Assembly: GCA_916048115.1 (NCBI GenBank)
Contig: CAJZGQ010000063.1
Location: forward strand, 1-6,361
Source of the DNA: an uncultured Streptococcus sp.
GTDB lineage: Bacteria; Bacillota; Bacilli; Lactobacillales; Streptococcaceae
DNA length: 6,361 bases
Direction of reading: 5' to 3'
In this document: positions 1 through 5,330 of the stretch, piece by piece
Position numbering within the stretch: position 1 is the first letter of the stretch
Layout of the letters: every line of letters starts with the position of its first letter
Translations under genes and position numbers: made by a program
The notes under the pieces: generated by a model
What the model saw: only the letters and a program-made list of their open reading frames with translations
Database searches by the model: none
Told to the model about the DNA's origin: nothing

Positions 1-258
1 GTTGGTCAACTTCAGTTTGAAGTCTTTAAGCACCGGATGGAAAATGAATACAATGCCGAAGTGGTCATGAGCCCAATGGGTAAAAAGACCGTTCGCTGGA
101 TCAAACCAGAAGACTTAGATGAGCGCATGTCTTCAAGCCGAAACATCTTGGCGAAGGACCGCTTTGACCAACCAGTCTTCCTCTTTGAAAACGACTTTGC
201 CCTCCGTTGGTTTGCGGATAAGTATCCAGACGTTGAGCTGGAAGAAAAGATGGGGTAA
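1..258 (+). CDS. prfC: Peptide chain release factor 3, C-terminal part
   Basis: This is the last 85 residues of a gene that begins before the window. The reading frame is open from base 1 ([13 protein letters not shown]...) and ends at TAA 256-258. RF3 is a cytosolic translational GTPase that removes RF1 or RF2 from the ribosome after peptide release. The visible part belongs to the C-terminal domain; the GTP-binding motifs lie upstream and are not seen. [17 protein letters not shown] and the closing [19 protein letters not shown] are the features I recognise from streptococcal PrfC. The internal ATG at 37 is not the start, because the conserved sequence continues upstream of it. No convincing terminator follows. 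A 6-bp CGAAAA/TTTTCG hairpin at 300-319 lies between it and the next gene but has no T-tract. The identification is by recalled similarity. Confidence 0.9.
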   Translation, partial: VGQLQFEVFKHRMENEYNAEVVMSPMGKKTVRWIKPEDLDERMSSSRNILAKDRFDQPVFLFENDFALRWFADKYPDVELEEKMG

Positions 259-336
259 GGAACGATTCAAAACCGATCCATAACAATAGAATAAGAAGAC
301 GAAAATCTACCCGTTTTCGCTTATAAAGGAGAAACT

Positions 337-717
337 ATGGGATTACTAAGTGGTTTGATGGGCAATGCCTCTCAAAAGAATGTTGATAAAGTAGAAAGAG
401 ATCTGGAAGATATCTTGGTGCCGGGAGAGCAAGTCACACTTGCTTTTAGCTTGATTCGTGATTTAATCGTCTTTACAGAGTTTCGTTTGATCTTGGTGGA
501 TAAGCAAGGAGTAACAGGAAAGAAAACTTCCTACAAATCCCTTCCTTATCGCTCCATCTCTCGATTTTCAGTAGAAACTTCCGGTCATTTTGATTTGGAT
601 GCTGAATTAAAAATCTGGGTCTCTTCAGCAGTGGAACCTTCAGAAGTGTTACAATTCAAGAGTGACAACAGTGTCATTGAAATCCAGCAAGCATTAGCCA
701 GTGCGGTCTTTAAATAA
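337..717 (+). CDS. Bacterial PH-domain protein of unknown function
   Basis: A 126-residue protein with a strong ribosome binding site (AAAGGAGA, 325-332) 4 bases before ATG 337. Residues about 35-125 fit the bacterial pleckstrin-homology fold (bPH_1/DUF1696, YvbH-like). The typical signature is FTEFRLILVDKQG (46-58), a basic KKTSYKSLPYRSI stretch (62-74), and the beta-rich SRFSVETSGHFDLDAELKIWV (75-95). There is no signal peptide or membrane segment, so it is probably cytoplasmic. The biochemical role of this family is not established as far as I know. It lies 78 bases after prfC and 40 bases before corA on the same strand. No terminator or clear promoter separates it from corA, so cotranscription with corA is likely. 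The start is well supported by the ribosome binding site, and the short Gly/Leu-rich N-terminus (MGLLSGLMG) is typical of the family. Confidence 0.85.
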   Translation: MGLLSGLMGNASQKNVDKVERDLEDILVPGEQVTLAFSLIRDLIVFTEFRLILVDKQGVTGKKTSYKSLPYRSISRFSVETSGHFDLDAELKIWVSSAVEPSEVLQFKSDNSVIEIQQALASAVFK

Positions 718-757
718 AAAATCATGTTGATAGAGAACAGTTGAGAAAGGAGACGGA

Positions 758-1666
758 ATGTTTATCGATAAACAATTGGGTCAAGATCGGAAATGGATCA
801 ATATCGACTCGGATTTGATTGCTGAAAATTCATATCTTTATAAAAAATACGATATTGACAAAGAAACCATTGAGTACGCGATGGATAAGAACGAACGTGC
901 CCATATGGATTACAATCGAGAAAACGGAACGATCACCTTTATCTACAATGTATTGGATTTAGAAAAGGACAAGGAATACTACGAAACCATCCCCATGACC
1001 TTTATCGTTCAAGATACGCGACTCGTGACCATCAGTAACCAGGACAATGCCTATATCATTGAACAAATGGTTCGTTATTTGGAAAGCCATGAGGAGCTGT
1101 CGATCTATAAGTTGCTTTTTGCAGGTCTTGAAATGATCAGTAATGCTTATTATCCGATTATTGATCGCTTAGATAAGCACAAAGATGAACTCAATCGTTT
1201 GCTTCGAAAGACAACGACGACAAAGAATCTTTATGCCCTGTCTGACCTTGAGACCGGTATGGTGTATCTGGTCGCGGCAGCCAAGCAAAATCGGATGTTG
1301 CTAGAACATATCAAAGCACATGTCATTTATCGCAGGATGAATGATGTTGAAAAAGAGCAGTTTGATGATGCCATGATCGAAGCGCGTCAGTTGGTTTCAA
1401 TGACCGAGTTGATTTCCAATGTCTTACAGCAGTTGTCTGGATCATACAACAATATCCTAAACAACAACTTGAATGACAACTTGACAACCCTAACCATCTT
1501 TGAAGCCTTGTTGGCGGTCTTAGCCGTTATCACCGGTTTCTTCGGAATGAATATCCCTCTTCCTATGACAGAGGATCCCAATGCTTGGATCTATGTATCC
1601 CTATGTAGCTTTATATTATGGCTCATTTTGGCAAAGGTCATGCGTTGGATTGTGAAAAAAAGATAA
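758..1666 (+). CDS. corA: CorA family magnesium/divalent cation transporter
   Basis: A 302-residue protein that starts at ATG 758 behind AAAGGAG (746-752). CorA proteins are homopentameric membrane channels for Mg2+, and some members carry Co2+, Ni2+ or Zn2+. The long N-terminal part (about 1-240) is the cytoplasmic domain, including the long helix that ends in NNILNNNLNDNLTTLTIFEALLAV. The first membrane helix (about 244-264) ends in the family's signature GMN at residues 263-265 (ITGFFGMNIP), which forms the outer pore mouth. A short acidic external loop (PMTEDPNAW) and a second helix (about 277-297) follow, ending in a basic tail (RWIVKKR). The loop has TEDPN rather than the MPEL found in classical CorA, so this is a divergent Gram-positive CorA-like branch and the preferred ion is uncertain. 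No M-box or other Mg2+ riboswitch is visible upstream. It is probably cotranscribed with the PH-domain gene. Confidence 0.93.
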   Translation: MFIDKQLGQDRKWINIDSDLIAENSYLYKKYDIDKETIEYAMDKNERAHMDYNRENGTITFIYNVLDLEKDKEYYETIPMTFIVQDTRLVTISNQDNAYIIEQMVRYLESHEELSIYKLLFAGLEMISNAYYPIIDRLDKHKDELNRLLRKTTTTKNLYALSDLETGMVYLVAAAKQNRMLLEHIKAHVIYRRMNDVEKEQFDDAMIEARQLVSMTELISNVLQQLSGSYNNILNNNLNDNLTTLTIFEALLAVLAVITGFFGMNIPLPMTEDPNAWIYVSLCSFILWLILAKVMRWIVKKR

Positions 1667-1698
1667 AAAAAAGAGGCTTGGAGAAATCCGAGCCTCTT
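1665..1698 (-). terminator. Hairpin after corA, strongest as a minus-strand terminator
   Basis: A 12-bp stem (1671-1682 with 1687-1698, one G-T pair) closes a GAAA loop. On the + strand it is followed by CGTATCT, a poor tail, so it would end corA only weakly. On the minus strand the stem runs straight into eight T residues (1672-1665), which makes an excellent intrinsic terminator. It may serve both directions, but the asymmetry suggests that a minus-strand transcript ends here. Confidence 0.75.
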
Positions 1699-1919
1699 CG
1701 TATCTAGAATAATCTGAGAAATAGGAACCATCTAGACACCTGCCCTCCTCTCCAAAGAAGGGGCAGTGTGAATAGTTCATCGACTGTACAAAATCTTCTT
1801 GGAAATAGTAGGAGTAGATTTAATAGTACTGAGTGGTTCTAAATAAATCAGAACTTAGAATAAATCGTTGAATCAGATAAAATGATCCTATTTCTTTATA
1901 CAGAAATATTTTAGATACT
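1665..1919 (-). ncRNA. Candidate minus-strand RNA convergent with corA
   Basis: Inferred from a promoter-like element (1954-1926) and a strong minus-strand terminator (1698-1665) facing the same way. The expected length is about 255 nt. Between them are several inverted repeats. TATTTCT/AGAAATA at 1889-1908 has a 6-base loop. TTCTAA/TTAGAA (1837-1860) competes with GTTCT/AGAAC (1836-1854). CTGCCC/GGGCAG lies at 1740-1766, and two TCTAGA copies at 1703-1708 and 1731-1736 could also pair. A CTCCT motif lies in the minus-strand sequence near 1815. Short minus-strand reading frames exist but run into corA antisense and lack a well-placed ribosome binding site. Expression is unproven, and I do not recognise a known RNA family. 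Confidence 0.3.
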
Positions 1920-1925
1920 ACCTGT

Positions 1926-1954
1926 ATTATACATATTTATTTGTAAAAACGCAA
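1926..1954 (-). promoter_or_regulatory. Possible minus-strand promoter facing corA
   Basis: On the minus strand a perfect TATAAT (1931-1926) lies 17 bases from TTGCGT (1954-1949). The -10 and the spacing are ideal, while the -35 matches only in TTG. Predicted start is about 1919, and the direction is toward the minus-strand terminator at 1698-1665. The surrounding DNA is AT-rich, so a chance match is possible. Confidence 0.4.
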
Positions 1955-1955
1955 G

Positions 1956-2118
1956 ATAAGAGTTACCAAAAAATAAAAGTTTTCCGATTTTTTTATACTC
2001 CAATGATGAAGTATATGAAATGGTCGCAAGAAGAAAACCAGTCCTGGCTAGGATTTGCGTCACTTTTCTGATTTCAAGCGATCCAGGATTTTTTCCTAAA
2101 AAATAAAATTAATCTCCT
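1956..2118. other. AT-rich intergenic stretch, no gene seen
   Basis: Apart from the hairpin at 2042-2094, I see no reading frame with a ribosome binding site, no tRNA or rRNA, and no recognisable BOX, RUP or IS element here. It separates the possible minus-strand promoter near 1954 from the cshA leader promoter. Confidence 0.5.
2042..2094 (+). terminator. Weak terminator-like hairpin upstream of the cshA leader
   Basis: TCCTGG (2042-2047) pairs with CCAGGA (2083-2088) and is followed at once by TTTTTT (2089-2094). An alternative fold pairs GGATTTG (2051-2057) with CAA (2076-2078) and ATCC (2081-2084) plus TCCT/AGGA outside, with bulges. The roughly 35-base loop is large for an intrinsic terminator. 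It could be the 3' end of a small + strand RNA, or it could stop read-through from corA before the cshA leader. No good promoter is visible just upstream; TATACT at 1994-1999 lacks a -35 and a TG. Confidence 0.3.
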
Positions 2119-2141
2119 TTGACTATCATTTGCCTCTTCAT

Positions 2142-2152
2142 TGTGTTATACT
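2142..2152 (+). promoter_or_regulatory. Extended -10 promoter for the cshA leader RNA
   Basis: TGTGTTATACT fits the streptococcal extended -10 pattern TNTGN followed by TATACT (2147-2152). A TTGACT at 2119-2124 is 22 bases upstream, too far for a normal -35, so the extended -10 probably carries the promoter. Predicted start is about 2159, just before the 5' strand of the closing helix of the structured RNA. Confidence 0.65.
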
Positions 2153-2158
2153 AGATAA

Positions 2159-2455
2159 GTTGCAAACTTGTATGAGAGAAATGGTGGGGAGACTGAACAG
2201 ATGGAAGGCTTCTGTTCGAAAGAAGACTCCCGCAAATAGGATCATGTTGCCTATTTGTTTGAAAAAACGATTCTAGTCAACAACATCCGTTAGGACGCAA
2301 AACATTTTTCTCTAAAGAAAATGTAGTCTTAAACAGACGGACTAGTTTTTCTTTAGATGAGTCTTGCGACAGGTAACCGGGAAGATGACTTCCTATGCAA
2401 TCAGTGCGTATTCGCATTGAAAGAAGTTTGATAAAGTGGCTTCGCACCACTTTTT
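2159..2455 (+). ncRNA. Structured leader or independent RNA upstream of cshA, family not recognised
   Basis: A segment of about 297 nt with a promoter, paired ends and a terminator. CAAACTT (2163-2169) pairs with AAGTTTG (2424-2430), closing a multi-branched fold. Inside, GGGAG (2187-2191) pairs with CTCCC (2227-2231) and encloses GAACAGA/TCTGTTC (2195-2201/2211-2217). CAAATAGG/CCTATTTG follows (2233-2240/2250-2257). A long arm is built from CTAGT/ACTAG (2273-2277/2341-2345), CCG/CGG (2287-2289/2338-2340), TTAGGAC/GTCTTAA (2290-2296/2326-2332) and ACATTTT/AAAATGT (2302-2308/2318-2324). Then come GGAAG/CTTCC (2380-2393) and TCAGTGCG/CGCATTGA with a TATT loop (2401-2420). It lacks the RNase P GAGGAAAGTCC core, the T-box UGGNACCGCG and tmRNA acceptor-stem features, and I cannot match it to a riboswitch. 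No promoter lies between it and cshA, so cshA is probably expressed by read-through. That makes it a regulatory leader, an sRNA, or both. Confidence 0.6.
2433..2455 (+). terminator. Terminator or attenuator just before cshA
   Basis: AAAGTGG (2433-2439) pairs with CCACTTT (2447-2453) around CTTCGCA, followed by only two more T residues before an A. It stacks directly on the closing helix of the leader RNA. The stem is of moderate strength and the T-tract is short, so partial termination is likely. It ends 15 bases before the cshA start codon. Confidence 0.6.
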
Positions 2456-2473
2456 AGAAAGAAGAAAGAATTG
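2456..2473 (+). promoter_or_regulatory. cshA: Poor ribosome binding site and TTG start of cshA
   Basis: Between the attenuator T-tract and TTG 2471 lies a purine-rich A/G run with no GGAG core. The best match to the 16S tail is AGAAAG (2456-2461), and a second copy lies at 2463-2468. With the TTG codon this predicts a low basal initiation rate, which may be set by the fold of the leader RNA. The other genes in the window with a visible site have AAAGGAG or AAAGAGG. Confidence 0.6.
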
Positions 2474-4042
2474 AAATTCAATGAATTTAACTTATCTGCT
2501 GAATTATTAGCAGAAATCGAAAAAGCTGGCTTTGTAGAAGCAAGCCCCATCCAAGAACAAACTATTCCTTTGGCCCTTGAAGGAAAAGATGTCATCGGCC
2601 AAGCGCAAACAGGGACCGGTAAAACGGCTGCTTTTGGTCTTCCAACTTTGGAGAAGATTGATGTCGATAATACTGTGATCCAAGCTCTTGTTATTGCCCC
2701 AACGCGTGAGTTGGCGGTTCAAAGTCAGGAAGAACTCTTCCGTTTTGGACGCAGCAAGGGTGTTAAAGTCCGCTCTGTCTATGGTGGATCAAGCATTGAA
2801 AAGCAAATCAAAGCCTTGAAGTCAGGTGCTCATATCGTTGTGGGAACCCCTGGACGCTTGCTAGATTTGATCAAGCGCAAGGCCTTGAAACTTAATCATA
2901 TTGAAACCTTGATCTTGGACGAAGCAGATGAAATGCTCAACATGGGCTTTTTGGAAGATATCGAAGCTATCATTAGCCGTGTTCCAGAAACACGTCAAAC
3001 TCTTCTCTTTTCAGCAACGATGCCAGAAGCCATCAAACGCATTGGTGTTCAGTTTATGAAAGAACCCGAACACGTTAAGATTGCGGCCAAAGAATTGACA
3101 ACTGATTTGGTCGATCAATACTATATTCGTGTCAAAGAAGGCGAAAAGTTTGATACCATGACTCGATTGATGGATGTCGAGCAGCCTGAACTTGCCATCG
3201 TCTTTGGTCGGACAAAACGTCGGGTCGATGAATTGACGCGTGGCTTGAAGATTCGTGGCTTCCGTGCAGAAGGAATTCACGGAGATTTGGATCAAAACAA
3301 ACGTCTTCGTGTACTTCGTGACTTTAAAAATGGGAACTTGGACGTTTTGGTGGCAACGGACGTTGCGGCACGTGGTTTGGACATTTCAGGTGTGACCCAT
3401 GTCTACAACTACGATATTCCACAAGATCCAGAAAGCTATGTTCACCGGATCGGACGGACAGGTCGTGCTGGGAAAACAGGGCAATCCATTACCTTTGTTT
3501 CGCCAAATGAAATGGGCTATTTGCAAATCATTGAGAACTTGACCAAAAAGCGGATGAAGGGAATGAAACCTGCAACAGCAGAAGAAGCCTTCCAAGCGAA
3601 AAAACAAGTAGCGCTGAAGAAAATTGAGCGAGACTTTGAGGATGAAAAAATCCGAACTAACTTTGAGAAGTTTGGTAAGGATGCTCGCAAATTGGCTGCA
3701 GAATTTACTCCTGAAGAATTGGCTATGTATATTTTGAGCTTGACCGTTCAAGATCCAGACAGCCTTCCAGAGGTCGAAATTGCGCGTGAAAAACCATTGC
3801 CATTTAAACCATCTGGTGGTGGCTTTGGTGGGAAAGGCAAAGGCGGCCGTGGGAATGGCCGTCGTGGAGACCAACGCCGTGACCGAAATCGCAGAGATGA
3901 CCGTGAAGGTAGACGCCGTGATTTCAAACGCAAGTCAAATAAAAATAGCCGAGATTTTGAGGGCAAAGGCAACAAACGTCCTCATCGTACTTCCAATGAA
4001 AAGAAAAATGGATTTGTCATCCGCAATAAAGGGGATAAATAA
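2471..4042 (+). CDS. cshA: DEAD-box ATP-dependent RNA helicase CshA
   Basis: A 523-residue helicase that unwinds short RNA duplexes. In Gram-positive bacteria CshA works in mRNA turnover with degradosome partners, in ribosome assembly and in cold adaptation. All motifs are present: Q motif (F6 and Q28 in [14 protein letters not shown]), Walker A AQTGTGKT (45-52), PTREL (78-82), TPGR (126-129), DEAD (150-153), SAT (181-183), [12 protein letters not shown] (294-305) and HRIGRTGR (325-332). A dimerisation-like helical region (about 360-430) and a basic Gly/Arg-rich tail (about 448-500) follow, the usual RNA-binding extension, ending in [10 protein letters not shown]. The start is TTG 2471, because [13 protein letters not shown] is the conserved N-terminus and no in-frame ATG precedes the Q motif. 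ATG 2481 is out of frame and opens only nine codons. The ribosome binding site is poor (AGAAAG-like, no GGAG). It is monocistronic with its own 3' terminator, and a structured leader lies directly upstream. Confidence 0.96.
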   Translation: MKFNEFNLSAELLAEIEKAGFVEASPIQEQTIPLALEGKDVIGQAQTGTGKTAAFGLPTLEKIDVDNTVIQALVIAPTRELAVQSQEELFRFGRSKGVKVRSVYGGSSIEKQIKALKSGAHIVVGTPGRLLDLIKRKALKLNHIETLILDEADEMLNMGFLEDIEAIISRVPETRQTLLFSATMPEAIKRIGVQFMKEPEHVKIAAKELTTDLVDQYYIRVKEGEKFDTMTRLMDVEQPELAIVFGRTKRRVDELTRGLKIRGFRAEGIHGDLDQNKRLRVLRDFKNGNLDVLVATDVAARGLDISGVTHVYNYDIPQDPESYVHRIGRTGRAGKTGQSITFVSPNEMGYLQIIENLTKKRMKGMKPATAEEAFQAKKQVALKKIERDFEDEKIRTNFEKFGKDARKLAAEFTPEELAMYILSLTVQDPDSLPEVEIAREKPLPFKPSGGGFGGKGKGGRGNGRRGDQRRDRNRRDDREGRRRDFKRKSNKNSRDFEGKGNKRPHRTSNEKKNGFVIRNKGDK

Positions 4043-4051
4043 GTCCGAAGG

Positions 4052-4078
4052 AACGGTCTAGCAATAGGCCGTTTTTTT
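4052..4078 (+). terminator. Intrinsic terminator of cshA
   Basis: AACGGTCT (4052-4059) pairs with AGGCCGTT (4066-4073, one G-T pair) around AGCAAT, followed by a run of seven T residues (4072-4078). It lies 9 bases after the cshA stop. It is back to back with the minus-strand terminator at 4127-4084. Confidence 0.9.
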
Positions 4079-4083
4079 ATATG

Positions 4084-4127
4084 AAAAATAAAAAATACAA
4101 GGGTTAACCAGCTGTTAACCCTTGTAT
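4084..4127 (-). terminator. Perfect 14-bp minus-strand terminator
   Basis: ATACAAGGGTTAAC (4095-4108) and GTTAACCCTTGTAT (4114-4127) are exact inverted repeats around a 5-base loop. On the minus strand the stem is followed by TTTTTATTTTT (4094-4084), an excellent intrinsic terminator. On the + strand the tail is ATTTAT, which is poor. Two GTTAAC palindromes inside could suggest an operator, but the T-tract and the upstream minus-strand promoter favour a terminator. Confidence 0.8.
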
Positions 4128-4248
4128 ATTTATAAGGAGACCTAAATGATAACTGACTCTTTTAGAAAAAATGTATCATGATAAGGAGCATCCAAAAAAG
4201 TCAGACAACAGAAAGAATGGATTCCTAAAATGGGATATTTCTGTTAAC
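4085..4248 (-). ncRNA. Candidate trans-acting small RNA with two anti-Shine-Dalgarno motifs
   Basis: A complete small-RNA unit can be read on the minus strand. It has a TTGACA-17-TAGACT promoter (4283-4255), a predicted start near 4248, and a perfect terminator at 4127-4084, giving about 160 nt. It folds as three stem-loops. The first, AACAGAAA/TTTCTGTT (4245-4238 with 4214-4207), is at the 5' end. The second is a 14-bp stem with two wobble pairs (4204-4191 with 4166-4153). The terminator is the third. The 24-base loop of stem two carries CTCCTTAT (4188-4181), and the linker before the terminator carries a second CTCCTTAT (4139-4132). Both are complementary to Shine-Dalgarno sequences and both are predicted unpaired. 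This resembles the design of streptococcal csRNAs, but no TTTAAG-N5-TTTAAG CiaR site is visible. Function and expression are inferred. Confidence 0.55.
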
Positions 4249-4254
4249 ATATTA

Positions 4255-4283
4255 AGTCTACAATTATTTCCAAGCCTTGTCAA
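4255..4283 (-). promoter_or_regulatory. Minus-strand promoter of the candidate small RNA
   Basis: On the minus strand a perfect TTGACA (4283-4278) is followed after exactly 17 bases by TAGACT (4260-4255), which keeps the conserved first T, second A and last T of the -10. Predicted start is about 4248. It points away from the epimerase promoter, so the two are divergent. Confidence 0.55.
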
Positions 4284-4329
4284 GGATTTTTTCTTATTTT
4301 TTTAAAATTTTTGACTAGAAAAATAAAAA

Positions 4330-4357
4330 TTGACAATCTCTTCTAAAAGGTTATAAT
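4330..4357 (+). promoter_or_regulatory. Consensus sigma-A promoter of the aldose epimerase gene
   Basis: TTGACA (4330-4335) and TATAAT (4352-4357) are both perfect, with a 16-base spacer. Predicted start is about 4364, giving a leader of about 33 bases. A second TATAAT at 4361-4366 has no -35 at the right distance. No CcpA cre site is evident between it and the gene. Confidence 0.85.
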
Positions 4358-4381
4358 GAATATAATAACTATACTAATTAT

Positions 4382-4388
4382 AAAGAGG
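4382..4388 (+). promoter_or_regulatory. Ribosome binding site that fixes the epimerase start
   Basis: AAAGAGG ends 8 bases before ATG 4397. An upstream in-frame GTG at 4388 overlaps this site and so cannot be the natural start. Confidence 0.8.
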
Positions 4389-4396
4389 TGTCGTCC

Positions 4397-5290
4397 ATGG
4401 TGATTGCATTAAAAAATGATGATCTAGAAGTACAATTTAAGACATTTGGTGGGGAATTGAGCTCCATTCGAAGTAAGGAAGGCATAGAATATCTCTGGCA
4501 GGGGGATCCAGAGTATTGGTCAGGACAAGCGCCGGTTCTGTTTCCGATTTGCGGGAGTGTTCGTAATGGCCAAGTACAGTATCATCTAAAAGCTGGAGTG
4601 AAGACAGGCCAGCTTCCAAGACACGGCCTCATTCGCAAGAGAGAGTTTGAACTCAAAGAACAAACAGACCATCGTCTTGTCTTTGAAATCACCTCTAACG
4701 ACGAGAGCTTACAAAATTATCCCTACCATTTTCGAGTGGAAATCGATTATGAATTGAAAGGGAAAGAGATCACCATCACGTATCGCGTGCAAAATTTAGA
4801 GTCAGATCAAGTCATGCCTTATTTCATTGGAGGGCATCCAGCCTTTCGTTGTCCCCTTTTAGCAGATGAAGACTATGAAGACTACGAGTTGATTTTTGAA
4901 AAAGAAGAAAGCTGTAGCGTTCCTCTCTTGTTCACAGAAACCGGTTTGGTTGATCGCCTGCAGCGGACGCCATTTTTAGACCATAGCCGTAGCCTACCTT
5001 TGCGCCATGAACTGTTTGAAAAAGACGCCATTATTTTAGATCAGTTAGCCTCTAAATCTGTGCAGCTCCTCTCGAAAAAATCTGGTAAAGGTTTGGAATT
5101 TGCCTTTGCAGATTTTGAGAATCTCGTCCTTTGGTCTACCAATAACAAGGGGCCTTTCATTGCCTTGGAGCCTTGGACGGGTATTTCCACATCTGCAGAA
5201 GAGGGCGATTTCTTCGAAGATAAAAAAGGTGTGATCCAGTTGGCTCCTCAAGAAACACGGAGTCACCAGTACCGTATCACCATTTTGTAA
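4397..5290 (+). CDS. Aldose 1-epimerase (mutarotase) family protein, LacX-like
   Basis: A 297-residue cytosolic protein of the galactose mutarotase-like fold, LacX branch. Members interconvert alpha and beta anomers of aldoses or related sugar phosphates; the true substrate here is unknown. Family signatures are FGGELSSI near the N-terminus, EYLWQGDPEYWSGQAPVLFPICG, LPRHGLIR with the first catalytic-type His at about residue 76, IGGHPAFRCP with the second His at about 147, and IALEPWTGI with the catalytic-type Glu at about 258. Length is normal for the family. ATG 4397 is chosen because AAAGAGG (4382-4388) is 8 bases upstream; GTG 4400 is a possible alternative one codon later. It has its own promoter and terminator and stands alone. 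There are no lac/tagatose genes nearby, so a link to lactose use is not supported. Confidence 0.92.
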   Translation: MVIALKNDDLEVQFKTFGGELSSIRSKEGIEYLWQGDPEYWSGQAPVLFPICGSVRNGQVQYHLKAGVKTGQLPRHGLIRKREFELKEQTDHRLVFEITSNDESLQNYPYHFRVEIDYELKGKEITITYRVQNLESDQVMPYFIGGHPAFRCPLLADEDYEDYELIFEKEESCSVPLLFTETGLVDRLQRTPFLDHSRSLPLRHELFEKDAIILDQLASKSVQLLSKKSGKGLEFAFADFENLVLWSTNNKGPFIALEPWTGISTSAEEGDFFEDKKGVIQLAPQETRSHQYRITIL

Positions 5291-5296
5291 ATGAAA

Positions 5297-5330
5297 AACC
5301 GTTGGACTATGGAGTCCGACGGTTCTTTTT
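5297..5330. terminator. Bidirectional terminator between convergent genes
   Basis: AACCGTTGGACT (5297-5308) pairs with AGTCCGACGGTT (5313-5324), 12 bp with one G-T pair and an ATGG loop. CTTTTT follows on the + strand (5325-5330), and five T residues follow on the minus strand (5298-5294). It serves the epimerase gene on + and the methyltransferase/GIY-YIG pair on -. On the minus strand the stem overlaps the last codons and the stop of the GIY-YIG gene. Confidence 0.9.

Noticed and set aside
300..319. CGAAAA/TTTTCG hairpin between prfC and the PH-domain gene
   Set aside because: Only 6 bp, A/T-rich and without a following T-tract, so I do not call it a terminator.
1667..1779. Minus-strand small ORFs starting near 1779 and 1727
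   Set aside because: The first has no ribosome binding site. The second has a GAGG about 12 bases away, and both run into corA antisense with no recognisable protein features.
2159..2455. RNase P RNA, tmRNA, T-box or CRISPR as explanations for the structured leader
   Set aside because: The GAGGAAAGTCC core, tmRNA ends, T-box sequence and regular direct repeats are all absent.
3386..3874. 162-residue open frame on the minus strand inside cshA
   Set aside because: It lies opposite strongly conserved helicase motifs and has low-complexity Phe/Trp-rich content typical of an antisense shadow; I see no ribosome binding site or promoter for it.
3780..4061. 93-residue + strand frame over the cshA 3' end
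   Set aside because: It is a shadow of the Arg/Gly-rich cshA tail in another frame, with no ribosome binding site of its own and no recognisable domain.
4095..4127. The GTTAAC-containing inverted repeat as a repressor operator
   Set aside because: It lies more than 200 bases from the epimerase promoter and has a minus-strand T5AT5 tail, so a terminator explains it better. A third CTGTTAAC at 4241-4248 coincides with the predicted 5' end of the small RNA and remains unexplained.
4146..4181. Eleven-codon ORF with a consensus AAGGAG seven bases before its ATG, and a second AAGGAG right after its stop
   Set aside because: No promoter precedes it, it sits between two terminators, and the second AAGGAG has no gene. 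Both sites are better explained as the complement of the two CTCCTTAT motifs of the minus-strand RNA.
4388..4396. Upstream GTG start for the epimerase (MSSMVIAL...)
   Set aside because: The GTG overlaps the AAAGAGG ribosome binding site; ATG 4397 has correct spacing.
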